From Stomorhina lunata (Eukaryota; Arthropoda; Insecta; Diptera; Rhiniidae): a stretch of 64,000 bases of DNA. Of this stretch, positions 48,701-59,190 are shown one piece after another. The stretch is from NCBI GenBank assembly GCA_933228675.1, contig OW121744.1, forward strand, positions 22,266,536-22,330,535, given 5' to 3'. The position numbers and the translations under genes were made by a program. The notes under the pieces were generated by a model. That model saw nothing but the letters and a program-made list of their open reading frames with translations, had not been told where the DNA came from and ran no database searches. The first letter of the stretch is position 1; each line of letters opens with the position of its first letter.

Positions 48701-49440
48701 AATAGAAAATTTGTGCAAAAATTTTTTTGAAAAAAATGTTTATAGAAAATTTTGTTATAAAAAATTTTTATAGAAAATTTTGTTATAAAAAATTTTTATA
48801 GAAAATTTTGTTATTTTAAATTTTCTTATAGAAAACTTTTATTGAAAATTGTTTTATTAAAATTTTTTATAGAAAATGTTCTCATAAAAAATTTTTTTCA
48901 TTCTATTTTCTTATTGAAAATTTTTTATGAAAAATTTTTATAGAAAATTTTCTTATAGACAATTTTTATATTAAATTTGCCCATAGAAAATTTTCTCATA
49001 GAAAATTTTGGTATAGAAATTTTTTATAGATAATTTTCTTATAGAAAGTTTTTTTTAGAAAATTTTCTTATAGGAAATTTTCTAGTATAAAATTTTTTTT
49101 AGAAAATTTTCTTGTAGGAAATGTTTATAGAAAATTTTTATATAAAACTTTCTTATAGAAAATTTTTATAGAAAATTTTCTTACAGAAAATTTTTATAGA
49201 AATTTTCTTATAGAAAATTTTTGTACAAAATTTTTCTAGAAAATTTTCTAATAGAAAATTTTTTGATAGAATGTTTTGACAGAAATTTCTTGATAGAAAA
49301 TTTTCTTTTAAAAAATGTTTATTAAAAATTTTGTTATAGAAATTTTTTTTTAGAAAATTTTCTTATAGAAAACATTTATAAAAAAAATTTTTTTCAAAAA
49401 TTTTCTCATAAATAATTTTGTTTTAGAAAATTTTTATTTT
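45766..49440. repeat. 28-bp minisatellite array (CTTATAG / TTATAG class), first block
   Basis: A 28-bp unit of CTTATAGAAAATTTT plus TATAGAAAATTTT, most regular at 46080-46700 and increasingly degenerate to the right. The CTATAG palindrome common elsewhere is replaced by CTTATAG and TTATAG. The ORF at 47761-47964 is a repeat product. Confidence 0.9.
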
Positions 49441-50140
49441 CTTTTAATAAAGTCTACATTTTTTTACATACAATTTTTTGCTTAAGTAAACTTTAATATG
49501 ATATCGGTTCTAATATCCTTTTATTGGTCTGCTACTTCATTTTTGTTTCATTTGGAATTCTTGCCTTACACATTTTGTATCTGAGAATAGTTTTAGTTTT
49601 TTGTTCCAAAGCCAAGTTGTCTGTCTGTCTAAGTATCTTGTGTTCTTTTGAGAGTATAAACTTTTCTGACAATATCTTAATTAATTCATGTCACTTTTTG
49701 TTGAATTTCGTATGATACGATTCCATTGCATTGCATTGGGTTGATGACAGACATGGTTAGAATGATATCTAACCTAGGAAATGATATTAGTTAAAGAAGT
49801 TAAGGTATAAGTATTTGATAGTTTAGTTTTAAGCAGTTGAGATGTGTTAAATATTTAAAAAAGTTGTATATTTTAACTTGTGTAACTGACATAAGAAAAG
49901 TATTTAAGGTAGACCATTTTGAAGTTTTCAAAAAGTTAATGCTAGATGTATTGCACTAAATTATAACTATTATTTGTAATATGTAGTTATGGTTGTATAA
50001 ATAAACTAAGAGCAAAAAAACACCTTTTATTTCTCTTAATTTTCATTTGGTGATTACAGTCAGCCAAACGAGGTTTGATTTTAAAGTGAAATCCTATGAA
50101 CTAGCAAACTAAGAACTAGTTTCAAAAATACGATATTAAT
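49441..50140. other. Unique island, no gene seen
   Basis: About 700 bp separating two arrays of the same 28-bp class. The plus-strand ORF 49524-49715 starts at a non-ATG codon and is hydrophobic only because it is T-rich. A short GTCT repeat lies at about 49617-49630. Confidence 0.45.
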
Positions 50141-51096
50141 TTATTATAGAAAATTTTCTTATAGAAAATTTTTATTGAAAATTTTCTGATAGAAAATTTT
50201 ATTATAGAAAATTTTAAATGCAAAAATTTCTGATAGAAAATTTTTTTAGAAAATTTGTATAGAAAATTTTCTTATAGAAATTTTTTATAGAAAACTTTTA
50301 AAGAAAATTTTCTTACAGAAAAATTTATAGCAAATTTTCTTATAGAAAATTTTTAAAGAAAATTTTCTTATTAAAAATTTTTAAAGAAAATTTTCTTATA
50401 AAAAAATGTTTGTAGAAAATTTTCTTATAGAAAATTTTCTTATAAAAAATCTTTTTATAGACAACATTTATAGAAAATTTTCTTATAAAAAATTTTTATA
50501 GAAAATTTTCTTATAAAAAATTTTTAAAGAAAATTTTCTTATAGAAAATTTTATATAAAAAACTTTCTTAGAGTAAATTTTCGTATAGAAAATTTTCTTA
50601 TAGAAAATTTTCATAGAAAATATTCTTATAGAAAAATTATTTATAACAAATTTTTATAGAAAATTTTCTTTTCGAAAATTTTTATAGAAAAAATTATTAG
50701 AGAAAATTTTCTTATAAAAAATTTCTATAGAAAATTTTTTTATGGAAAATTTTGTAACAAAAATTTTTATAGAAAATTTCTATATAGAAAATTTTTATAA
50801 AAATTTTTCTTATAGAAAATTTTTATAAAAAAATTTTATAGAAAATTTTTATAGAAAATTTTCTTATAGAAAATTTTTATAGAAAATTTTCGTATATTAA
50901 ATTTTTATAGAAAATTTCTATATAGAAAATTTTTATAGAAAATTTTCTTATAGAAAATTTTTATAAAAAATTTTCTTATAGAAAATTTTTATAGAAAATT
51001 TTCTTATAGAAAATTTTTATAGAAAATTTTCGTATATGAAATTTTTATAGAAAATTTTCTTATAGAAGATTTTTATAGAATATTTTATCATAGAAA

Positions 51097-51116
51097 AATT
51101 CGAACCCACAACCTCT
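51097..51116 (-). other. tRNA B-box-like fragment embedded in the array
   Basis: On the minus strand GAGGTTGTGGGTTCGAATTT contains GGTTCGAAT, close to the pol III B box. There is no A box at tRNA distance and no T-stem pairing, so it is at most a SINE or tRNA remnant. Confidence 0.3.
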
Positions 51117-51516
51117 TAAATTTTTATAGAAAATTTTTTTTATAGAAAATTTTTATAGAAAATTTTCTTATAGAAAATTTTTTTAATAGAAAATTTTCTT
51201 ATAGAAAATTTTTATAAAAAATTTTCTTATAGAAAATTTTTATAGAAAATTTTCTTATAGAAAATTCTCTTATAGAAAATTTTCTTATAGAAATTTTTCT
51301 TATAGAAAATTTTCTTATAGAAAATTTTCTTGTAGAAAATTTTCTAATAAAACTTTTTATAGAAAATTTTCTTATAGACAATTGTTACAGAAAATTTTCT
51401 TATACAATATTTTTATAGAAAATTTTCTTATTGATAATCTTGATAGAAAAGTTTCTTGTAGAAAATTTTTATAGAAAGTTTTTTAATAGAAAAGTTTCTT
51501 AAAGCAAATTTTATAG

Positions 51517-51565
51517 AAAAGGGTTGAACTAAGAAGTCAACTTCAAAAAAAAAAAAAAAAAAAAA
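51517..51565 (+). repeat. Short poly(A)-tailed repeat, copy 1
   Basis: AAAAGGGTTGAACTAAGAAG plus TCAACTTC followed by 21 A. About 27 of 32 positions match 54570-54601, which is also followed by a poly(A) run (54631-54645). It resembles the 3' end of a retroposon. Confidence 0.4.
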
Positions 51566-53480
51566 TGTTATACAAAATTTTCTTATAGAAAATTTTTTCA
51601 TAATAAATTTTTATAGAAGATTTTCTAGTAGATATATTTTTTATAGAAAATTTTCTTATAAAAAAAAATTTTTGTAGAAAATTTTCTTATAAAAAATTTT
51701 TATAGAAAATTTCTTATAGAAAATTTTATAGACAAATTTTTTCTAGAAAATTTTCTTAAAGAAATTTTTTATAGAAAATTTTCTTATAGAAAATTTTCAT
51801 ATAGAAAATTTTTATAGAAAATTTTCTTATAGAAAATTTTCTTATAGAAAATTTTTATAGAAAATTTTCTTATAGAAAATTTTTATAGAAAATTTTCTTA
51901 TAGAAAATTTTTATAGAAAATTTTCTTATAGAAAATTTTTATAGAAAATTTTCTTATAGAAAATTTTTATAGAAAATTTTCTTATAGAAAATTTTCTTAT
52001 ATTAAATTTTCCTATAGAAAATTTTCTTATATTCAATTTTCCTATAGAAAATTTTCTTATAGAAAATTTTTATAGAAAAATTTATTATAGAAAATTTTTA
52101 TAGAAAATTTTATAGAAAATTTTTATAGAAAAATTTCTTCTAGAAAATTTTTATTGAAAAATTTCTTCTAGATAATTTTCTTATAGAAATTTTTTATAGA
52201 AAATTTTCTTATAGAAAATTTTTATAGAAAATTTTCTTATAGAAAATTTTTATAGAAAATTTTCGTATAGAAATTTTTTATAGAAAATTTTCTTATAGAA
52301 AATTTTTATAGAAAATTTTCTTATAGAAAATCTTTATAGAAAATTTTCTTATATTAAATTTTCCTATAGAAAATTTTCTTATAGAAAATGTTTTTAGAAA
52401 AATTTATTCTAGAAAATTTTTATAGAAAATTTTATAGAAAATTTTTATAGAAAAATTTCTTCTAGAAAATTTTTATAGAAAAATTTCTTCTAGAAATTTT
52501 TTATAGAAAATTTTCTTATAGAAAATTTTCTTATAGAAAATTTTTATAGAAAATTTTCTTTTAGAAAATTTTCTTATAGAAAAGTTTTATAGAAAATTTT
52601 CTTTTAGAAAATTTTTATAGAAAATTTTCTTATAGAAAATTTTTATAGAAAATTTTCTTATAGAAAAATTTTTATAGAAAATTTTCTTAAAGAAAATTTT
52701 TATAGAAAATTTTTATAGAAAATTTTCTTATAGAAAACTTTTATAGAAAATTTTCTTATAGAAAATTTTTATAGAAAATTTTCTTATAGAAAATTTTTAT
52801 AGAAAATTTTCTTATAGAAAATTTTTATAGAATATTATCTAATATAAAATTTTTGTATAGAAAATTTTGTTATATAAAATTTGTATAGAAAATTTTGTTA
52901 TGTAAAATTTTTCTAGAAATTTTTTAAAGAAAATTTTTATAGAAAATTTTCTTATAACAGAAAATTTTCTTTTAAAAAATTTTCTAACAGAATATTTTCT
53001 TATAGAAAATTTTTGTAGAAAATTTTCTTAAAGAAAATTTTTGTTGAAAATTTTCTTATAGAAATTTTGTTTAAATATTTTCTTATAGAAAATTTTCCTA
53101 TAGAAAATTTTCTTATAGATAATTTTTATAGAAATTTTTTTTATAGAAAATTTTCTTATAGATAATTTTTATAGAAATTTTTTTTATAGAAAATTTTCTT
53201 TTATAAAATTTTTATATAAAATTTTCTTTTATAAAATTTTTGATATAAAATTTTTAAAGAAAATTTTCTTATTTAAAATTTTTGTATAAAATTTTTTTAT
53301 AAAAATTTTTTTTAGAATATATTTTTGTAGAAAATTTTAAAAGAAAATTTTCTTATAGAAAGTTTTTATAAAAAAATTTCTCATAGTAAATTTTACTATA
53401 GAAGATTTTCTTAAAGAAAATTTTCATAGAAAATATTCTCATAGAAATTGTTTTTGTAAAAAATTTTTGTGGAGAAGAAG

Positions 53481-54720
53481 AAGGTTTTTGATCAGATTTT
53501 TTTTTAAATTTTTCAATATTGTCTTTAAATCGATCAAAATAAATTTCTAGAGTGTCGTTTAAAAATCGATTATTTTTCGTATGAATATTGAGCCGATTTA
53601 ATGTCTATGCATGTATTAATCTAGTAAATTCTATTTCCTATTTGAATTCACAGCTTTTTACTGTATGTTTCATTGTAGCTAAACAAGATTTCAATCATTT
53701 TGTGGAAAGAAAACCTATCCTGACGTTTAGGTTTTTTAAAGTATACACAAGTGAAACTGGGTTAGAAAGTGAAATACAAATACATTTTTATTTGCCAAAA
53801 TGAATATGTGCTATTTATATGGAATGTGGTTGTGTAGTGGTATAGGCATGTAAGTGTGTGTAATAATGTAAGATAGATTTTCTTTTAAGCATTTAACTGA
53901 AAAAATGGTTTTAAAAACTAATAAAGTTTAAATTTTGAAAGAAGTTTTGTGTTTTGTTTTTGTTCATTACAAAGTTTTAATGTTCAAAAATTATAAAGTG
54001 TTGATGTTTTCTAGCGTTTTCTAGTGTTGATGTTTTCACAAAAATTTGTTTCTTTTGTATAAGACGATATCTTTTTTGACGACAAATTATCATTTTTGAA
54101 TAACTGTGATCGATCTGCTTTATTGTCAGTTGTTTTAAGAGTTCTTGAATTATTTTTGAAATATTTATTTTGCAACCCACTGTGCAAAACTTTTTTTTTC
54201 TAATTTTATTTTATGTACTTTTATTCTGCAAATAATGATTTCCACTCTAAAATTTCCTTCAAACATTCATCCCTTCATTCCTATTATTTCACTCCTTTAC
54301 GCTATTAATTTTCGTTTATTTGTCAAAGTCAAAGAACTCAATTGCTCTAGTTATTAACGAATCGAACGCAAAACTAATTGGGTATATCTAGAGAATATCA
54401 TGAACTAAATGAAGTTTTCTTGTATTTGAGGAATACTAATTAATTGTCTTCGTCTTTTCTAATTGCATTTATAACAATTTTTTTTTTAGTTAGTTCTTAG
54501 TTGTTGCTACAATGAAAAGGGTATATAAATCTCTGGAAAATACAAAATGATTGACGAACAAGTGAAGGAAAAAGGGCTACACTATGAAGTCAAATTCAAA
54601 ATATTGTTTAAAAACAATTTTCAAATGTACAAAAAAAAAAAAAAATTTGCTAGGTTTCAATTTAATCCTAATGGTTAAAGAAGTTTGTTAATGAAGTAGA
54701 AATTCGTAATTTATAAAAGA
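53481..54720. other. Unique island left of the Helitron, no convincing gene
   Basis: Contains the second poly(A)-tailed short repeat (54570-54645). A strong TATA-like GTATATAAAT lies at 54531-54540, followed 15 nt later by a 43-codon ATG ORF (54547-54678). The TATA box is too close to the ATG to direct its transcription. Other ORFs (53588-53803 plus, 53977-54180 minus) show no protein-like features. Confidence 0.4.
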
Positions 54721-55279
54721 CTAGCTTTATAACCCGCTACTTCGTTAGCGGCACCATTTGAATTGACAAAGTTACAAAATTTACCAAAATAACTTTTTCA
54801 CTTATTTATCAATTATAAATTAAATTAAATACTTATAGGTTCTTAAGATACATATAGGACAAAATAAGTACCTACCCTCTACATTTTCAAAAAAGTACTA
54901 CACACGCCTCCCTTATTTTTGTAGCTGACCCAATTTTGATTGCTAACCCAATTTAAATCTTGTTCTTATCGCTTTTGATTTTGAATATTTTACAAAAGTT
55001 TCCTTTTTTACCCGTTGTTTACCCCTGATCAGCCAAATTAAAAAAAAAAATCCGGATACATGTCCTAATATTTTTATTGCTGATCTTAACTCCATTTTTG
55101 TTAATTGAAAAAAAAATTCCAAACACCTGTCACAATGTCAATAGAACAGTCCATAAATTATTGATTTATTTATTATTTTATTGATTTAAACAACACAGTT
55201 TAAAAGGAAAAAACCTATCTATAAATTTTTGACCCGGTTTTGTTATTTTCGATTGCGGTATAAATTTTGTTTCTATAAT

Positions 55280-58200
55280 AATTGATTCAAAAATTATATA
55301 TGGGTCAAAAAAGTACCAAAATTTAGTTTTTATCCTTTTTATTCCCTATTTTTAGCTCATTTACGAAAAGTACCTACTAAAAACATGACTTTTATTTTCC
55401 TATTCGATCTAAATCCAATTTAAATTTTTTTTTCTGTCGATATTAGTATTAGAGATATAACTTTACTTAAGTTTTTATTTTCTACCCTATTTTAACCCCA
55501 AAACTGTTTAATTTGCAAAAAGTACTGAAAAGTCCCTTAATTTTTAGGGCTGATCTTAGACCATTTTAGTGTTTGTTTCCATCCATTAGGTTTAGAAGAT
55601 ATGTCATCAATTTTTCCCTTTTTTATTCCTTTGATTGACACATCTCTAATTTATACTTCTGACTTCATTAGCTTAAATGAATATTTTCCCGTTTTCACCT
55701 TTTGGAACCCCATTTATCGTAAAAGTACCAAGCACATGTTTAATATTTTGTTAATACTTATTGATTGTGGCATAAAGTGAGTCTTTATGTTTATAAGTTC
55801 AAAAGATACGCATGGGTTAAAAAAAGTACAAAAATATAGTTTTTACACTTTTTGCCCTTATTAGTGCCATTTCCAAAAAAAGTACAGAACACATGTCCCT
55901 TTCATTTTCTAGCCGATTATATGATTTATTCATTTTCTAGCCTGTTTTAACCATAAGCGGCCAATTAAAAAAAAAAATACCGAACCCGTGTCCTTTAATT
56001 TTTAATGCTGATCATAGACCAATTTAATCTTTGTTTCTATCACTTTTGATTTATGAGATATTACGTTACCGATTTTCTCCCTTTTTACTCCAAAAATTAA
56101 AAAAAGGAATCAACTTTGTTTCTAACGATGTAAATTTCGGAGATATGATGTTACTAATTTATCCATTTTCTTTTTCAATTTTTTTCAATTTACTTTTTCA
56201 ATATGAATCCACCCGTCTGTAAATTATAGTTCTGGCTTCATTAGTTAAAAACCTACCCTTGAATATTTCCCAGTTTTTATCTTTTTTACCTCAATTATCG
56301 TAAAAGTACCAAATACGTGTCTAATAATTCTTTGTTACTTATCAATTTTGATGTTTACTGTTTCTCTATGTTTGTTATTTCAAAAGATACGTATGGGTTC
56401 AAAAAAAGTACCAAAATATAGTTTTTGCCCTTTTTTACCCTTATTAGTACCATATTCAAAAAAGTACCAAATACGTTTCTCGTTTTTTTTCAGCCCATCC
56501 GAAGCAAATTTCAACTCTATTCCTATCGTTTTGAATTTCGGAGATATGACGTTACTAATATTTCCCATTTTTTCCCTGTTTTAACCCCAAAACGGCCGAA
56601 TTAAAGAAAAAAGTGCCCTTAATTTAAAGTGCCGATTTTAGACCGATTTAGTTGTTGTTTCTATCACTTTTGGCTAAGAAGATATATTTTTACCGATTTT
56701 TACCCCAAAATTAAAAAAGTACCAGACACTTATTTTACTTTTTTCAGTGTCAATTTACCAGCCAATAAATTATGCTTCTGGCTTCATTAGCCGAAAAGAT
56801 ATTCTTAGCTAAAAAGCAAAAAACCTACTCTTGAATATTTTCCCTTTTTTTACCCTTTCGTCCCACATTAATCGCAAAAGTACCAAATACGTATTTAATA
56901 GTTTTTAATGCCTATCAGTTGCGATATAAATTATGTTTCTATGTTTATTAGTTCAAAAGATATATATGGGTTAAAAAAGTACCAAAATATAGTTTTTACC
57001 CTTTTTTATTCTTATTAGTGCCATTTTTGAAATAGTACCAAATATGTGACCATTTATTTTTTTATCCGATTCAAATCCAATTTAAACTTCGTTTGCATCG
57101 GTGTTAGTTTCGGAGATATGATGTTACTACTTTCTCCCTTTTCTACCCTGTTTTACCCTTTAAAAGGTCGAATTTCAAAAAAGTACCGAACACGTGTACC
57201 TTAATTTATAGTGCTGATCTCAGACTAATTTAGTTTTTGTTTCTATCACTTTTGATTTAGAAGATATATTTTTACCCCCAAAATTAAAAAAAGTACCAAA
57301 AATGTATTTTATTTTTTCTTTGTCAATCGACCAGTCAATAAATTATACTTCTGGCTTCATTAGCCTAAAAGATATCCATAGCTAAAAACAAAAAAACCTA
57401 CCCTTAAATATTTTCCCTTTTTTACCCTTTTGTACCCCATTAATCGCAAAAGTACCAAATACGTATTTAATTGTTTTTTAATATCTATCTGTTGCGATAT
57501 AAATTATGTTTCTATGTTTATTAGTTCAAAAGATACATATTAGTTGAAAAAGTACCAAAATATAGTTTTTACCCTTTTTTATCCTTATTGGTGCCATTTT
57601 CAAAAAAGTACTAAACACGTGTCCCCTTATTTTTCTAGCCGATTTAAATCCAATTTGAACTTTGTTTCTATCTGTATTGGTTTCGGAGATATGATGTTAC
57701 TGATTTTTCCCTTTTCTACCCTGTTTTACCTTCTAGGAGGTTGAATTTCATAAAAGTACCGAACACGTGTCCCTTGGTTTTAAGTGCCGATCTCAGACCA
57801 ATTTAGTTTTTGTTTCTATCACTTTTGGTTTAGAAGATATACTTTACAGATTTTTACCCCCAAAATTAAAAAAAAGTACCAAACTCGTAGTTTATTTTTT
57901 TCAATGTTCATCGACCAGTCAATAAATTATACTTCTGGCTTCATTAGCCTTAAAGATATCCATGGCTAAAAACCAAAAAACCTATCCTTGAATATTTTCC
58001 CTTTTTTTATCCTTTTGTACCCCATTAATCGCAAAAGTACCAAATACGTATTTAGTTTTTTTTTAATATCTATCGGTTGCGATATAAAATGTGTTTCTAT
58101 GTTTATTAGTTCAAAAGATACATATGGGTTAAAAAAAGTACCAAAATATAGTTTTTACCCTTTTTTATCCTTATTAGTGCCATTTTCAAAAAAGTACCAA

Positions 58201-58800
58201 ACACGTGTCCCTTTATTTTTGCAGGCAATTCAAATCCAATTTCAACTTTGTTTCTGTCTATGTTGGTTTCGGAGATATGATGTTACTAATTTCTCCCTTT
58301 TCTACCCTGTTTTGCCCGCTAGGCGCCGATTTTCAAAAAAGTACCGAACACGTGTTCCTTAGTTTTTAGTGTTAGTCTCAAGCCAATTTAATTTTCGCTT
58401 CTATCGCTGTTGGTTAAGGAGATATAATGTTACCGATTTTTCCCTTTTTTACCCTTTTAATTGAAAAAAGTACCAAACACGTATTTAATATTTTGTACTG
58501 GGCAATCGACCTCCCTATAAATTTTATTGGTAGCTTTATTGGTTCAAGTCAAATACAAAGAAAAAGAAAAATGGACCTACCCTAAATTTTTTTCCCCGCT
58601 TTTCCCCCTTTTTGAACCCTGAATCAAAAAAGTACCAAACACGTGTCTAATATTTTTTTCTTGTTTACCGGCTCCGTTTTGAATTTTGTTACTGCGTTGA
58701 TTGGTTCAAAAGATACACATGGGTTTAAAAAAGTACCAACATTTTATTTTTACCCTTTTTACCCCCTATTTGTCCCATCTGCTAAAAAGTACCAAACACG
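55280..58800. repeat. ~575-bp internal tandem units of the Helitron
   Basis: The marker AAAAGTACCAAAATATAGTT recurs near 55310, 55823, 56408, 56978, 57551, 58138 and (diverged) 58733, giving steps of about 510-596 bp and six to seven units. Within each unit shorter subrepeats begin AAAGTACCAAACACGTGT and continue through CGGAGATATGATGTTAC to CCCTTTTCTACCCTGTTTTA. The ORFs across 56031-58918 are products of these repeats. Confidence 0.9.
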
Positions 58801-59026
58801 TGTCTGCTTATTTTTGCAGCTGATCACAACGCAATTCCAATTTTGGGCCTATGACGTTTACTTCCGGAGATACAGCATCACTAATTTTTCCCTTTTTTAC
58901 CCCTTTTTACCCCCTTAGAGGCCGAATTTCCAAAAATCCCGTCTTAGTGGATCTATACTTTGAAAAAGGTACTCGCTGTCAAAATTTCAGCTCTCTAGCT
59001 TTAGCCGTTTGGGCTGTGCGATGATG

Positions 59027-59059
59027 AGTCAGTCAGTCAGTCAGTCAGTCAGTCAGTCA
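59027..59059. repeat. (AGTC)n microsatellite near the Helitron 5' end
   Basis: About eight AGTC repeats, 23 bp inside the right-hand Helitron terminus. Confidence 0.95.
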
Positions 59060-59190
59060 CGTTAGAGTTTTATATATATAGATTATTATTTTAAGAGTGG
59101 TTTTGCAAAACCTGAATAGCAGATAAATTGAAAATTTTGTTAAAGCCAAGAACTGCATATACAAAAAAGTGCAAAAACATCACAGTATTT

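Larger units (their letters stand above)
50141..53480. repeat. 28-bp minisatellite array, second block
   Basis: Same CTTATAGAAAATTTT plus TATAGAAAATTTT unit as the array at 45.8 kb, with regular stretches at 51800-51990 and 52500-52830. It is interrupted by short foreign pieces at 51097-51116 and 51517-51565. Confidence 0.9.
54721..59082 (-). mobile_element. Complete non-autonomous Helitron (4,362 bp)
   Basis: Read on the minus strand, the 5' end is TCTATATATATAAAA (right end, from 59082). The 3' end is a hairpin (arms CCGCTA and TAGCGG, plus coordinates 54734-54739 and 54746-54751) followed by a 9-nt spacer and the terminal CTAG (54724-54721). The element lies exactly between a host A (54720) and T (59083) with no target-site duplication. 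These are the rolling-circle Helitron signatures: 5' TC, 3' hairpin plus CTRR, and A/T insertion. No Rep/helicase ORF is present. The interior is a ~575-bp tandem repeat and a (CAGT)n stretch near the 5' end. A decayed relative lies at 18690-18970. Confidence 0.75.

Noticed and set aside
54547..54678. 43-codon ATG ORF just after a strong TATA box
   Set aside because: The TATA box is only 15 nt before the ATG, so a normal start site would lie inside the ORF. The lysine stretch is a poly(A) run shared with another short repeat.
56031..58918. Series of plus-strand ORFs of 60-124 codons
   Set aside because: They follow the ~575-bp Helitron units, share no recognisable domain, start mostly at non-ATG codons, and are interrupted differently in each unit.
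59015..59030. GATGATGAG near 59020 as a further hammerhead core
   Set aside because: The required GAAA, pairing stems and GTC site are absent. It belongs to the Helitron end and its AGTC repeat.
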